Source of the DNA: an uncultured Sulfurimonas sp.
GTDB taxonomy: Bacteria; Campylobacterota; Campylobacteria; Campylobacterales; Sulfurimonadaceae
Direction of reading: 5' to 3'
DNA length: 64,000 nucleotides
NCBI RefSeq assembly: GCF_963662755.1
Contig: NZ_OY759725.1
Location: forward strand, 1,501,781-1,565,780
This document shows positions 35,880 to 46,302 of this stretch, in pieces (the first letter of the stretch is position 1; every line of letters starts with the position of its first letter). Position numbers and translations under genes: made by a program. The notes under the pieces are model-generated. The model did not search any database, was not told the DNA's origin, and saw only the letters and a program-made list of their open reading frames with translations.

Positions 35880-36872
35880 ATGTTTAGGCTATTTTTAGCT
35901 CTAAACTTTTTACTTCTAAACTTATTCGCTTGTAAAGGCGGATACGACTCTTGCAAACTTAAACTAAATGATTCTCAAGCTATAAAATATAATTCACTCG
36001 AAGTTCCTGTTCTTAAAAATAAACTACTTATTTACTCAAAACATCTTTCAAATGCTAAAGTCATAAAATATGATCCATTTCTTTCTCTATATCTAGTTGA
36101 TGATAGAAAAAAATTTAAATATCCTTTTAAGATAAACAATCACCTATCTTTAGGTGTTGCATCTGTAGATTTAAAAAAATCAACAGAGGGAAAAATAGTA
36201 AAAAACCAAGTTGGCTTAAATAATTTTGCTACATTTAGTGAAAAAACATCTTCTCTTGCTTTTTTATTAAATAGTTGTTGTGCATTAGAGGGAATTGTAA
36301 CTCCTGAGGGTATTATAGAAAAAGAGTATATAGAGAGATTTTTGAATTCTTCAACAGCTAATTATGGGGATATTGGTATAAGAGTAGAAGACAAAAAAAA
36401 TAAAATTTTTATAAAAAGAGTAAATCCTTTTTTAGCAGACAATCAATTTAAAGAGGGTGATATTATTTTGAGTCTTGATGGTAAAAAAATTGATAATGCT
36501 GCTACTTTTATGCGTAAAATTTTGTTTTCAAATATAGGGACTAAACATAGTGTTAAGATAAAACGTGATTCAAAATATTTTACTTTTGATGTAGAGAGTA
36601 GAAAAAGATATGGTGGCGGATATGTAAGTGATACTTTTTTAGAACAAAAAGGTATTTATTTTAGTGATAATCTTACAATAAAAAAAATCGCTAATGAGTT
36701 TGAGGGTTATGGGCTGAAAGTTGGAGATAGACTTATTCAAGTTAATGGCACAAAGGTGAGTAGCATAAATGATATTGGAGAGCATATTAGCGATTTTAAG
36801 TTTTTTGCATCTCTATTGTTTGAAAGAGAAGCATTTCAATTTTTTATAAATATCAATGCTAAGAGTGATTAA
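35880..36872 (+). CDS. Secreted protein with two PDZ-like domains
   Basis: The 330-residue protein has an N-terminal signal (about 1-17, ending LFAC, a borderline lipobox), a domain I do not recognise (about 20-150, with SCCALEG), and two PDZ-like domains (about 160-235, FKEGDIILSLDGKKI; and 250-320, LKVGDRLIQVNGTKV). No protease triad is visible. It follows ybaB directly. A periplasmic scaffold role is inferred. Confidence 0.78.
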   Translation: MFRLFLALNFLLLNLFACKGGYDSCKLKLNDSQAIKYNSLEVPVLKNKLLIYSKHLSNAKVIKYDPFLSLYLVDDRKKFKYPFKINNHLSLGVASVDLKKSTEGKIVKNQVGLNNFATFSEKTSSLAFLLNSCCALEGIVTPEGIIEKEYIERFLNSSTANYGDIGIRVEDKKNKIFIKRVNPFLADNQFKEGDIILSLDGKKIDNAATFMRKILFSNIGTKHSVKIKRDSKYFTFDVESRKRYGGGYVSDTFLEQKGIYFSDNLTIKKIANEFEGYGLKVGDRLIQVNGTKVSSINDIGEHISDFKFFASLLFEREAFQFFININAKSD

Positions 36873-36901
36873 AATTAATCATGTTTTAACTAGAGTGTAT
36901 A

Positions 36902-36907
36902 TATAAT
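36902..36907 (+). promoter_or_regulatory. -10 element immediately before ispA
   Basis: TATAAT ends five bases before ATG 36913, leaving no room for a ribosome site; transcription from here would be leaderless. Confidence 0.55.
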
Positions 36908-36912
36908 TTCAC

Positions 36913-37761
36913 ATGCAAAATTTTGAAGCTTTTTTATTAGATAATTTACCAAAATCCAAGAGTATTCATCCTGATTATGAAAAAGCACTGAGTGCTATGC
37001 TTGTAGCTGGGGGAAAAAGATTTAGACCTGCTCTTCTTTTGGGCGTTGTAAATGCATATAATCCACTTATGTTAGATGGTGCTAGGCACGCGGCTTATGC
37101 AGTTGAACTGCTCCATACTTACTCTCTTATTCATGATGACTTACCTGCTATGGATGACTCTCCACTTCGCCGTGGAAATCCTACCCTACACGTACTTTAT
37201 GATGAAGTAACTGCTATTTTAGTGGGAGATGCGCTTAATACTTACTCCTTTGAAGTTTTAAGCCAAGCACCTTTTTCTGACTACACAAGAGTAAGATTAA
37301 TCCAAGAATTGGCAAAAAATGGTGGATTAAATGGAATGGTTTTGGGTCAAGCTATTGACTGTTACTTTGAAAATAAACCGCTAAATGTTGCTGATATAAA
37401 GATTTTACATATAAACAAAACAGCAAAACTTATAGCCGCATCTCTAAAGATGGGTGCTATTATAGTTGGAGATGAAAAACTAGGCGATAAGCTTTATGAC
37501 TTTGGTATAAATCTAGGACTTCTTTTTCAAATCCAAGATGACATATTAGATGTTACACAGAGTTCTGAAGAAGCAGGAAAGCTTACAAACAATGATGAGG
37601 ACAAAAATAGCTTCGTTACTATTTTGGGACTTGATGTTGCAATGAGTGAAGCTGATAATTTAGCATCTCAATTAATAAACGAAATGAATAGTTTTGATGA
37701 GAACTTACAAAATGAGTTGTCCCTACTATTAACAAAATACATAAATAGACATAAAAACTAA
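36913..37761 (+). CDS. ispA: Farnesyl/geranyl diphosphate synthase
   Basis: The 282-residue prenyltransferase has the two Asp-rich motifs, HDDLPAMDD and QDDILD, and GGKRFRP near the N-terminus. It extends DMAPP/IPP to C10-C15 chains for isoprenoid synthesis. The bulky Leu/His residues before the first motif fit a short-chain product. Followed by tkt 17 bases later. Confidence 0.95.
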   Translation: MQNFEAFLLDNLPKSKSIHPDYEKALSAMLVAGGKRFRPALLLGVVNAYNPLMLDGARHAAYAVELLHTYSLIHDDLPAMDDSPLRRGNPTLHVLYDEVTAILVGDALNTYSFEVLSQAPFSDYTRVRLIQELAKNGGLNGMVLGQAIDCYFENKPLNVADIKILHINKTAKLIAASLKMGAIIVGDEKLGDKLYDFGINLGLLFQIQDDILDVTQSSEEAGKLTNNDEDKNSFVTILGLDVAMSEADNLASQLINEMNSFDENLQNELSLLLTKYINRHKN

Positions 37762-37778
37762 AATAAGGTAATTCAATT

Positions 37779-39698
37779 ATGAGTAATGTAATGCGTCAAA
37801 AGATGGCAAATAGTATAAGATTTTTAGCAGCAGATATGGTACAAGAGGCAAACTCTGGTCACCCTGGTGCGCCAATGGGTCTTGCAGATATAGCAGTAGT
37901 TTTGAGTGAGCATCTTCGTCACAATCCTAAAAATCCAGAGTGGTTAAACCGCGATAGATTAGTGTTTTCAGGCGGACATGCAACAGGGCTTATCTACTCT
38001 CTTTATTATCTTTGGGGATACGGTCTTGAAGTAGAAGACTTAAAAAACTTTCGTCAACTAGACTCTAAAACTCCTGGGCATCCAGAGTTTGGACACACTA
38101 AAGGCATCGAGATTACAACTGGGCCACTAGGTCAAGGTATTGCAAATGCTGTTGGTTTTTCTATGGCTTCAAAGTTTGTTGGTGCTCAAACTAACTCTGA
38201 GACAGCAGCTCTTATAGATCATAATGTTTACTGTTTGTGTGGAGATGGAGACTTAGAAGAGGGTATCTCTTATGAAGCTTGTTCTATCGCTGGACACAAC
38301 AAGCTTGATAATCTAATCCTTATCTATGATTCAAACCGCATCACTATTGAGGGTTCAACAGAGTTAAGCATCTCTGAAAATATTCGTGGTCGTTTCGAGT
38401 CTCAAGGTTGGGATGTTTTAGAGTGTGATGGTCATAATTTTGATGAGATAGATGCATCTATAACTACTGCAAAATCAAACAAAAAACCTACTATTATCAT
38501 AGCAAATACTGTTATAGCAAAAGGTGGTGGCAAATTAGAGGGCTCTCATCACTCTCATGGTGCTCCTTTAGGTGACGATGTTATAGCTCAGGCAAAAACT
38601 GAAGCTGGTTTTGATGCAGACAAAAAGTTTTTCGTAGATGCTGATGTTATGGCAAGATTTAGATGCGCTATAGAAGAGGGAGATTTGTTAGAGCGTGAGT
38701 GGATTCATTCTCAAAAAACTATGCCTCTAATGGAACAAAATGAAGCTTTAGAAGCTTTGCAAAATCCTGATTTTTCTCGTATAGAATATCCTACTTTTGA
38801 TAAAGCAGATGCTACTCGTTCAACAAACGGAAAAATCATGAACGCTATTGCTAAAGGTGTTCCAAGTTTCTTAGGTGGTTCAGCAGATTTAAGTCCATCA
38901 AACAAAACTAACTTAAATGATATGGGTGTTTTTCCAAAGGGAAGAAATATTTACTTTGGTATCCGTGAGCACGCAATGGCATCTATAGTAAATGCAATGG
39001 CACTTTATGGACCACTTTTACCTTTTTCAGCTACATTTTTTGTTTTCTCAGACTATTTAAAACCAGCAGCTCGCATCGCTGCACTTGCTGGCATCCAGCA
39101 GTTTTTTATCTGGACACACGATAGCATCGGTGTTGGTGAAGATGGACCGACTCATCAACCTATTGAACATCTTTCACAATTTCGTTCACTTCCAAATTTT
39201 TATGTTTGGAGACCTGCGGATGGGCAAGAGAATGTTGAAGCTTGGAAAGTTGCTTTAGAGATGAAAAAATCTCCATCTGCATTTGTATGTTCTCGTCAAA
39301 ATCTTTCAGTACTTCCAAAGCCTGTTACTGGTTCTATAGACCGTGGAGGCTATATCCTTTCATTTGATGAAAATCCTAGTATTACACTTATGGCTAGTGG
39401 AAGTGAAGTAGAGTTAGCTCTTAAAGTAAAAGAGAGACTAAATGAAATGGGTGTAAAGGTAAATGTTGCATCTATACCTTGTTATGATCTTTTTATAGAG
39501 CAAGATTCATCTTACATAGATTCAATCATTAAACCACTTACGAAAAAGGTAGCTATAGAAGCTGCTCGTGGTTTAGAGTGGTATAGACTAGCTGATGAGG
39601 TTATCGGTATGGATAGTTTTGGTGCATCTGCTCCAGCTGATAAACTTTTTGAAAAGTTTGGTTTTTCAGTAGATGCTATTATAAAACAAATCAACTAA
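37779..39698 (+). CDS. tkt: Transketolase
   Basis: Transketolase moves two-carbon units in the pentose-phosphate pathway and Calvin cycle. The 639-residue protein has ANSGHPGAPMG, the TPP motif GDGDLEEGISYE, and the DSIGVGEDGPTHQPIE region of the pyrimidine domain. Normal length for this family's bacterial form. Confidence 0.97.
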   Translation: MSNVMRQKMANSIRFLAADMVQEANSGHPGAPMGLADIAVVLSEHLRHNPKNPEWLNRDRLVFSGGHATGLIYSLYYLWGYGLEVEDLKNFRQLDSKTPGHPEFGHTKGIEITTGPLGQGIANAVGFSMASKFVGAQTNSETAALIDHNVYCLCGDGDLEEGISYEACSIAGHNKLDNLILIYDSNRITIEGSTELSISENIRGRFESQGWDVLECDGHNFDEIDASITTAKSNKKPTIIIANTVIAKGGGKLEGSHHSHGAPLGDDVIAQAKTEAGFDADKKFFVDADVMARFRCAIEEGDLLEREWIHSQKTMPLMEQNEALEALQNPDFSRIEYPTFDKADATRSTNGKIMNAIAKGVPSFLGGSADLSPSNKTNLNDMGVFPKGRNIYFGIREHAMASIVNAMALYGPLLPFSATFFVFSDYLKPAARIAALAGIQQFFIWTHDSIGVGEDGPTHQPIEHLSQFRSLPNFYVWRPADGQENVEAWKVALEMKKSPSAFVCSRQNLSVLPKPVTGSIDRGGYILSFDENPSITLMASGSEVELALKVKERLNEMGVKVNVASIPCYDLFIEQDSSYIDSIIKPLTKKVAIEAARGLEWYRLADEVIGMDSFGASAPADKLFEKFGFSVDAIIKQIN

Positions 39699-39709
39699 CT
39701 CACCCTTAA

Positions 39710-39744
39710 TTATGGGCAATCATATTAATATTGACTGCCCATAA
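39710..39744 (+). terminator. Stem-loop after tkt
   Basis: Perfect 9-base arms (39710-39718 and 39736-39744) around a 17-base AT-rich loop, ten bases after the tkt stop. No U-run follows. Confidence 0.5.
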
Positions 39745-39814
39745 CTTCACACCATCCACTAAAATTATAATATTGCGTTAACATACGGTTAAAATAGAAG
39801 GTACTTTAGAGGTG

Positions 39815-39820
39815 TATAAT
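39815..39820 (+). promoter_or_regulatory. -10 element of the TolC-MacAB operon
   Basis: TATAAT 30 bases before ATG 39851; AAGGAT between serves as ribosome site. Confidence 0.5.
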
Positions 39821-39850
39821 GCACTTTATATTTATTCTAAGGATATTTCA

Positions 39851-41035
39851 ATGGTTAAAACTTTTTTTATAATATTTTTTTTGTTGGCATTTAATCTTTT
39901 GGCATCAGATAAAACACTTATTCGACTCAACAAACAAGATATTATCAATGAGCAAAAAAAAGAGATAGAAGCAAACGCTCAAAAGCTTAAATATGATTGG
40001 ATAGCTCCACTTAATTTATCTTCTTCTTATACAAAAAGCGATACAAACAGCAATGCAATATCTGATACATCAATAAAGCTAAATCAAGATATTTTTCGTT
40101 CAGGTGGGATTATTTACAAGATTGATTATGCAAATGTAAAACTAAAAAATGCTCTTGATTCTTTAGCTTTGGCTAACACATCTATGTATCAAGAATTATT
40201 TACAGGTTTACTAGAGTATAAAAAATTACACTCCATGTTAAAGCAAAATCATTTTACACTACTAAATACAGAGATAGATGTCTTTTTAAAAACTCAACAA
40301 TATGAAACTGGAGATGCAGATATAACTGAATTAAATCGTGCACTCAGAGAAAAAAATGCAGCTCTAAAATTAAAACTTACAGCAAAACAGACGTTGATTG
40401 AAAAGGAGATAGCGTTAAAAAAACTAACTGACATAGAGCTTGATAGTATAGATGTTCCTAAATTTGAGCTAATTTCACAAGATGAGTATAAGCAAACAAA
40501 CTATAATTTACTTGTTGCATCAACGAATAAAGAACTCTCAGACAAAGAGTATAAAATTACAAAATCTTCTTATATGCCAACTCTTAGTGTTAATGGAGCT
40601 TATGGTTATATGGACAATCCAAATATAAACTTCAATGATGATTATTACACTATTGGTGCAACGCTAAGTATCCCACTAGATTTTAATACTAAAGTAACAC
40701 TTCAAGAGAGTAAGGCTATTTATATGCAAAACAGCTTGAAGATACAAGAGAGTAAGATAGATGAAATGGCAAATTATAAAGCGAGTGTGAGTAAAATAGA
40801 GACTTACAAACAACATAAAAAAGTAATACAAGACAATATTGAACTCTATGCAAAACTTATAGATATTACTGAAAAAGCAGTGAAATCAGGTTTAAAGACA
40901 GGATATGACTTACAAACCTTACAAAATACAAAAAAAATAGATGAGTTAGAGTTAGAAATAAGTGATATAAACATTCAAATAGAGTTAGCAAAACTAATAT
41001 TTACAACAAAAAAAGGAGAAAATTATTATGAGTAG
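39851..41035 (+). CDS. TolC-family outer-membrane efflux protein
   Basis: The product, 394 residues from ATG 39851, has a signal peptide (about 1-19) and the long helical hairpins of TolC proteins, with two repeat-like halves. ATG 39851 has AAGGAT nine bases upstream; the longer frame from 39812 adds a non-signal stretch. It overlaps the MacA-like gene by eight bases. It should form the outer-membrane duct for the ABC pump encoded next. Confidence 0.88.
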   Translation: MVKTFFIIFFLLAFNLLASDKTLIRLNKQDIINEQKKEIEANAQKLKYDWIAPLNLSSSYTKSDTNSNAISDTSIKLNQDIFRSGGIIYKIDYANVKLKNALDSLALANTSMYQELFTGLLEYKKLHSMLKQNHFTLLNTEIDVFLKTQQYETGDADITELNRALREKNAALKLKLTAKQTLIEKEIALKKLTDIELDSIDVPKFELISQDEYKQTNYNLLVASTNKELSDKEYKITKSSYMPTLSVNGAYGYMDNPNINFNDDYYTIGATLSIPLDFNTKVTLQESKAIYMQNSLKIQESKIDEMANYKASVSKIETYKQHKKVIQDNIELYAKLIDITEKAVKSGLKTGYDLQTLQNTKKIDELELEISDINIQIELAKLIFTTKKGENYYE

Positions 41036-42275
41036 TATGGATGCACAAGAAATTAGAAAAACTTTAGAGTCTCAAAAAAAAGGAAGTGGGTTTAAAAAAT
41101 TAATTTTTATTATAACTATTCTTACTGTTATTGCTGTTGCAATTTTTATTCTTTTTTTTCATGATAGTAAGCAAAATACAAGCTACAACACTACTCCTGC
41201 GGTAAAAAAAGACTTAGTTGTAACAGTCTCAGCTACTGGGAATTTAGAACCTACAAATAGTGTAGATGTTGGGATTGAAGTCTCTGGAACTATAATCGAG
41301 ATATATGTTGATTACAATGATGTTGTTACAAAAGGACAAGTTTTAGCAAAGCTTGATACTACGAAACTACTATCTCAAGTCAATAGTACACAAGCAGCAT
41401 TAAATGTAGCGCAAGCCAATCTTTTAGAGAGTAAAATAGGTGTAAAAGATGCTTTAAGAGAGTTACAAAGAGTGCAAAAACTTTATAAGGCAACGAATGG
41501 AAACTATCCTTCTATTAAAGAGATAGATAGTGCTTCTATCGCTTATGAAAAGAGCAAAGCAAATTATAGCGCACTAGAAGCTCAAAAAGCTCAGGCAATA
41601 GCTCTACTTGAGACAAACCAAGAGAATTTAAGAAAAGCAATAGTTGTCTCACCTATAGATGGTGTAGTTTTAAGTCGTAACATAGAAGTAGGACAAAGTT
41701 TAGTAGCGACTATGCAGATGCCAACTCTTTTTACTCTTGCACAAGACTTAAAAAAAATGGAAGTTATAGTGAGTGTTGACGAGGCAGATGTTGGGCAGGT
41801 TCGACAAGGTCAAAAAGTTTCATTTACGGTAGATGCTTATTCAGATAAAGTTTTTGAAGGTTTTATAAAACAAGTGAGAAAAAACTCTGTTGAGGTAGAT
41901 AATGTGGTGACTTATGAGACTGTTGTAAGTGTTGACAACTCTGACTTGCTACTTCTCCCAGGTATGACAGTCTCAGCGGACATTACAACAAAGGTAGTTA
42001 AAAATGCTCTTTTAATTCCAAATGCGGCACTACGTTTTTCTCCTCCTAAAGAGAGTAAAAAAAGTAGCCAAATTAGATTTTTTGGACCGCCACCAATAAA
42101 AGAAAAAACAGATTTATCCATAAACTCTAAGCGAGTATGGGTTTTAAAAGAGAATCAAGCTCAAAGTATTCCTATAGAGTTAGGAGATAGTGATGGGATT
42201 AGCAGTGTGATTATTGCAGGAAATATTTCTGTAGATGATAAAATAATTTTAGGAATAAAAGAGAGTGTTAAATGA
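41028..42275 (+). CDS. macA: MacA-like periplasmic adaptor
   Basis: The 415-residue protein has one membrane anchor (about 24-44), a barrel-sandwich/lipoyl-like domain (TNSVDVGIEVSGTI, VVSPIDGVVLSRNIEVGQ), a helical hairpin between and a beta-barrel domain (LPGMTVSADI). It links the inner-membrane MacB pair to the TolC-like protein. Neighbouring genes overlap by four to eight bases. Confidence 0.92.
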   Translation: MSSMDAQEIRKTLESQKKGSGFKKLIFIITILTVIAVAIFILFFHDSKQNTSYNTTPAVKKDLVVTVSATGNLEPTNSVDVGIEVSGTIIEIYVDYNDVVTKGQVLAKLDTTKLLSQVNSTQAALNVAQANLLESKIGVKDALRELQRVQKLYKATNGNYPSIKEIDSASIAYEKSKANYSALEAQKAQAIALLETNQENLRKAIVVSPIDGVVLSRNIEVGQSLVATMQMPTLFTLAQDLKKMEVIVSVDEADVGQVRQGQKVSFTVDAYSDKVFEGFIKQVRKNSVEVDNVVTYETVVSVDNSDLLLLPGMTVSADITTKVVKNALLIPNAALRFSPPKESKKSSQIRFFGPPPIKEKTDLSINSKRVWVLKENQAQSIPIELGDSDGISSVIIAGNISVDDKIILGIKESVK

Positions 42276-42976
42276 GTGATAATGAGCCACTAATCTCTTT
42301 AAAGTCTATTACGAAATCTTATGGAGAGGGTGAAGCAAAAACCTTTGCTCTAAAGGGAATAGACTTGGACATTCATGAGGGTGAATTTGTAGCTATTATG
42401 GGTGCGAGTGGTTCTGGAAAATCTACAGCTATGAATATTATAGGCTGTTTAGATGTGCCATCTTCTGGAACATATCTTTTTAAAGGTATTGATGTTGGAG
42501 AGTTAAACAGAAATCAAAAAGCAATTCTTCGTCGTAACTATTTAGGATTTATTTTTCAAGGGTTTAATCTTTTAGGAAGAACAACAGCCTTAGAAAATGT
42601 AGAATTGCCTCTTGTGTATCGTGGAATAGAAGTTAAAAAACGCATAGATATGTCAAACGATGCCTTAATAAAAGTAGGGCTATCTGCTGTAGCAGATCAT
42701 ACTCCAGCAGAGCTTTCAGGTGGACAACAACAACGCGTTGCAATAGCACGAGCAATAGCTACAAACCCTTTAGTTATTTTAGCAGATGAACCTACGGGAA
42801 ATCTCGATAGTGTAAGAAGTAAAGAGATTATGGAGCTTCTAGCATCTTTTAATAAAATGCAAAAGATTACTATTATTATGGTTACACATGAAGAAGATAT
42901 GGCTGCATACGCAACAAGAACAATATTTTTTAAAGATGGCTTGATTATTAAAGACACTAGTAGAGGAGAGCTGTAA
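42272..42976 (+). CDS. MacB-type ABC transporter ATPase
   Basis: The 234-residue ATPase has Walker [10 protein letters not shown], signature [14 protein letters not shown] and Walker [13 protein letters not shown]. In E. coli MacB, ATPase and permease are one polypeptide; here they are separate genes overlapping by one base. Confidence 0.94.
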   Translation: MSDNEPLISLKSITKSYGEGEAKTFALKGIDLDIHEGEFVAIMGASGSGKSTAMNIIGCLDVPSSGTYLFKGIDVGELNRNQKAILRRNYLGFIFQGFNLLGRTTALENVELPLVYRGIEVKKRIDMSNDALIKVGLSAVADHTPAELSGGQQQRVAIARAIATNPLVILADEPTGNLDSVRSKEIMELLASFNKMQKITIIMVTHEEDMAAYATRTIFFKDGLIIKDTSRGEL

Positions 42977-44190
42977 TGTTGTGGAATGCTTTTTTATTAG
43001 CAGCTCGTGAAATAAGACGAAATGTTTTACGTTCTATTCTTACTATTTTAGGTATTGTTATTGGAGTGGCATCTGTAATAGCTATGGTAATGCTTGGTGA
43101 TAGTACAACAGCCAAGGTCACAAGTGGCATCTCAAAACTTGGTAGCAATATGCTTATAGTTTTGCCAGGACAGGAGAGACGAGGACCTCCGACAAGTGGG
43201 AAAGATAAAAAACAGCCTTTTGATATGGATGATGTGCAAGCTATACAAAGAGAGATAAGTGGCATAAAAGCAGTTGCTCCAATGAGTAGCGCAAGCGTTA
43301 CCGCTGTATATGGAAATGAAAACTACTCTACTACAGCCTATGGTACAAATAATGATTACTTTATTGTAAAAGACTGGGTATTTAAAGATGGAGAAGCGTT
43401 TAATAGCTCTGAGCTTAATGCTGGAAAGTCTGTTTGTATTATAGGAGAGAGTGTAAGAAAAGAGCTTTTTGGCTCTAACTCACCCATAGGCGAAAAGATT
43501 CGGCTTGGTACATTTTCATGTAGAGTTAAAGGGCTTTTAGAATCAAAAGGGAGTTCCTCTTTTGGAATGGATCAAGATGATTTAATTGTAGTACCTATGA
43601 AGATGTTACAAAGAAGATTAACTGGAACACAAGATATTAGTAATATAAGTATTTCTGTTAAAGATGGCATCTCATCAGATACTGTGACAAATAGCCTAAG
43701 ACTACTCTTAAGAGAAAGAAGAAACATAAAAGGTAATGATGATGAGAATTTTCATATTAGAGATATGAAAGATATTATCGAGACGCTCTCATCTACCACG
43801 GGAATGCTTACAATGCTTTTGGGTGCAGTTGCTGCGATTAGTCTTGTTGTTGGAGGTATAGGCATTATGAATATTATGCTTGTCTCTGTGACTGAGAGAA
43901 CAAGAGAGATAGGTATTCGTTTAGCTATTGGAGCTTTTGAGAGAGAAGTTTTACTACAGTTTTTAGTAGAGTCTGTAGTTCTCTCAGCTCTTGGCGGTGT
44001 TGTTGGAATAATTTTAGGTCTATTAATTACCGTAGGTGTAACAATTCTTTTTAAATTACCATTTATAATGAATGAAGGAATTATAGTTTTGGCATTTGTT
44101 TTTTCAACATTAATTGGAATAGTTTTTGGATATTTTCCAGCTAAAAAAGCAGCAAATCTTAATCCAATAGATGCTCTAAGACATGAGTAA
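42976..44190 (+). CDS. MacB-type ABC transporter permease
   Basis: The 404-residue protein has the MacB/FtsX topology: one membrane segment (about 18-40), a large periplasmic domain (about 45-270) and three C-terminal segments with [20 protein letters not shown], the coupling segment. With the preceding genes it completes a tripartite pump or mechanotransmitter. Substrate unknown. Confidence 0.93.
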   Translation: MLWNAFLLAAREIRRNVLRSILTILGIVIGVASVIAMVMLGDSTTAKVTSGISKLGSNMLIVLPGQERRGPPTSGKDKKQPFDMDDVQAIQREISGIKAVAPMSSASVTAVYGNENYSTTAYGTNNDYFIVKDWVFKDGEAFNSSELNAGKSVCIIGESVRKELFGSNSPIGEKIRLGTFSCRVKGLLESKGSSSFGMDQDDLIVVPMKMLQRRLTGTQDISNISISVKDGISSDTVTNSLRLLLRERRNIKGNDDENFHIRDMKDIIETLSSTTGMLTMLLGAVAAISLVVGGIGIMNIMLVSVTERTREIGIRLAIGAFEREVLLQFLVESVVLSALGGVVGIILGLLITVGVTILFKLPFIMNEGIIVLAFVFSTLIGIVFGYFPAKKAANLNPIDALRHE

Positions 44191-44197
44191 ATAAGAG

Positions 44198-45106
44198 CTA
44201 AAGATAATTTAAAATTTTTACAGCTATAAATATAACTCCTAAAAAAAGTACAGAAGACAAAAATACCAAAGCAGTCACAACTCTTGGAGAGCAGTCATAT
44301 AAGGATGCTAAGTTTACATTTGCAACGGCGAGTGGCATCATAAGTTCTATAAAAATTATTCCTTTTATCATAGCATCTAACTCTATATTTACCAGAACTA
44401 AAAATGCGATGGCTGGAAGTATCAAAAACTTAGATGCTAAAACCCAGAGAACTAAACTCTTACTAATCTCTTGAATCTTTGTACCATAAAGATAGATGCC
44501 AAATAAAAAAAGTTGCATAGTCATAGATGCATAAGCGCCCATCATAAGAGTATTTAAAATTACGCCTGAAGGTTTATAACCGTAGATGCTAAGAGCTATT
44601 GCAAGTATTGCCGCCCAAAGAATAGGAAGTTTTACGATATTTAGCAGAGATGTTTTAGTATCAAAACTTCCACGTGAGTAGTAAAAAACACCGACAGTAT
44701 AGACTATGAAAACATTTACAAGATTTACAACTGTCGTGTAGGGAATAGACTCTTCACCAAAGATGGCTATATTTATAGGGATGCCAAGGTTTCCAGTGTT
44801 TCCGATGATGGCGGCAACTGTTGCTACGCTATACTCTTTTGCAGAGGAGAAAAGTTTTTTTGCAACAAGGATGGAAACTAACAAAAGTACAACTACGATG
44901 CCAAGATAGATGCTAGGAGCATAAAGAAGTGTGATGTCAATAGGACGAATAAGAAGTCCCCAAAAAGTTAAAAAAACTTGTAAGAAGTAAACATTTATAA
45001 GTGTGATAGTTTTATCATCAATCTGTTCTTTAAAACTCATCTTTGCAATGAAGCCTATAACAATGAAGATATATATACTGAGGATTGAAAATATTATTGA
45101 ACTCAT
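44198..45106 (-). CDS. AEC-family (auxin efflux carrier-like) permease
   Basis: The 302-residue product has about ten hydrophobic segments and GNTGNLGIPINIAIFG, the Asn/Gly-rich crossover of AEC transporters. ATG 45106 is chosen; the longer frame from 45229 adds 41 residues across the thioredoxin gene's start and promoter. The -10 on this strand ends seven bases before the ATG, so the mRNA may lack a leader. Substrate (often organic acids) not determined. Confidence 0.85.
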   Translation of the reverse strand: MSSIIFSILSIYIFIVIGFIAKMSFKEQIDDKTITLINVYFLQVFLTFWGLLIRPIDITLLYAPSIYLGIVVVLLLVSILVAKKLFSSAKEYSVATVAAIIGNTGNLGIPINIAIFGEESIPYTTVVNLVNVFIVYTVGVFYYSRGSFDTKTSLLNIVKLPILWAAILAIALSIYGYKPSGVILNTLMMGAYASMTMQLFLFGIYLYGTKIQEISKSLVLWVLASKFLILPAIAFLVLVNIELDAMIKGIIFIELMMPLAVANVNLASLYDCSPRVVTALVFLSSVLFLGVIFIAVKILNYL

Positions 45107-45112
45107 AAGCGA

Positions 45113-45129
45113 ATTATATCTGTTATAAT
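45113..45129. promoter_or_regulatory. Overlapping divergent promoters with TATAAT on both strands
   Basis: TATAAT occurs on the - strand at 45118-45113 and on the + strand at 45124-45129. Each ends six bases before an ATG (45106 on -, 45136 on +), leaving no room for a ribosome-binding site. Only 29 bases separate the two start codons. Confidence 0.65.
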
Positions 45130-45135
45130 TTCGCC

Positions 45136-45456
45136 ATGCAAACAATTGAAAATATAAATAATACAATAAAAGAAAACCTTGCAGTGATGGTCTATTTCTC
45201 AGCTCCAAGCTGTAATGTCTGTCATGCACTAAAACCTAAGCTTTTAGATGCGTTAGATGCTAACTTCGATGACTTTAAAGTAGAGAGTGTTGATATCTCA
45301 CAAAATGAAGATATTGCTCCTTATTTTGGTGTCTTTAGCATCCCTACAATTTTAGTCTTTTTAGATGGAAAAGAGTTTTTGAGAAAGTCAAGAAACATGA
45401 GTATTGATGAGGTTATACGTGAGATCAAAAGACCTTACGAGATAATGAAATCTTGA
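45136..45456 (+). CDS. Thioredoxin-like protein
   Basis: The 106-residue protein has the thioredoxin active site in APSCNVCHALK (CNVC instead of the usual CGPC) and the cis-Pro in FSIPTILVF. No signal peptide, so it is cytosolic. Overlaps the SDR gene (TTGA). Confidence 0.88.
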   Translation: MQTIENINNTIKENLAVMVYFSAPSCNVCHALKPKLLDALDANFDDFKVESVDISQNEDIAPYFGVFSIPTILVFLDGKEFLRKSRNMSIDEVIREIKRPYEIMKS

Positions 45457-46274
45457 GTAAAAAAAGCATCTTAATCACGGGTTGTTCTAGCGGAATAGGC
45501 TACGATACAGCTCACTATCTTCATAATAATGGGTACAAAGTCTATGCAAGTGCTAGAGATGCTAAGGATGTTGAGAGACTTAAAAATGAGGGTTTAGATG
45601 CTTATAAACTTGATGTGACTTCTGCGGATGACATCTCAAGAGTTCTAAACGATATAACAAAAGACGGCTCTAAACTTTATGCAGTTTTTAACAATGCAGG
45701 ATACGGACAACCCGGAGCTGTAGAGGACATAACAACTGAAGTTTTAAAAGAGCAGTTTGAGACTAACTTCTTTGGACTTCATGAACTAACACGTCAAAGC
45801 CTTAAAATAATGCGTAAACAAGGCTATGGAAGAATTATCCAGCACTCTTCAGTACTTGGCATCATCTCACTTCGTTTTCGAGGAGCATACAACGCTTCAA
45901 AATATGCCATAGAAGGACTATGTGACACACTTCGTCTTGAACTTATGGAAAGTGATATATATGTATGTACCATAAACACAGGTCCAGTTCGTTCAGACTT
46001 TAGAAAAAATGCCATTAAAAATTTTAAGAAAAATGTAGCATCTAAAGGTAGTATTTTTGAAAAAGAGTATGAAAAAGAACTGCTTAGTGTAAAAGAAAAA
46101 GATAGTGACTTTTTTACAAAAAACTCAGGTGTAGTTATAAAAAATATAATTCATGCACTAGAAGCCAAAACTCCAAAACCAAGATACTACAACACTCTGG
46201 CTACGCATCTGCTCGGTGGATTTAAAAGGGTTTTATCTACCACTATGTTAGATGGGATTTTGAGAAAGATTTAG
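45453..46274 (+). CDS. Short-chain dehydrogenase/reductase
   Basis: The 273-residue Rossmann protein has the NAD(P) loop TGCSSGIGYDTA, NNAGYG and the catalytic S...YNASK (Tyr and Lys). It probably starts with TTG in a TTGA overlap with the thioredoxin stop. Substrate unknown. Confidence 0.88.
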   Translation: MSKKSILITGCSSGIGYDTAHYLHNNGYKVYASARDAKDVERLKNEGLDAYKLDVTSADDISRVLNDITKDGSKLYAVFNNAGYGQPGAVEDITTEVLKEQFETNFFGLHELTRQSLKIMRKQGYGRIIQHSSVLGIISLRFRGAYNASKYAIEGLCDTLRLELMESDIYVCTINTGPVRSDFRKNAIKNFKKNVASKGSIFEKEYEKELLSVKEKDSDFFTKNSGVVIKNIIHALEAKTPKPRYYNTLATHLLGGFKRVLSTTMLDGILRKI

Positions 46275-46302
46275 CTTAAATATTGATTACATTTGTTCCC
46301 TC

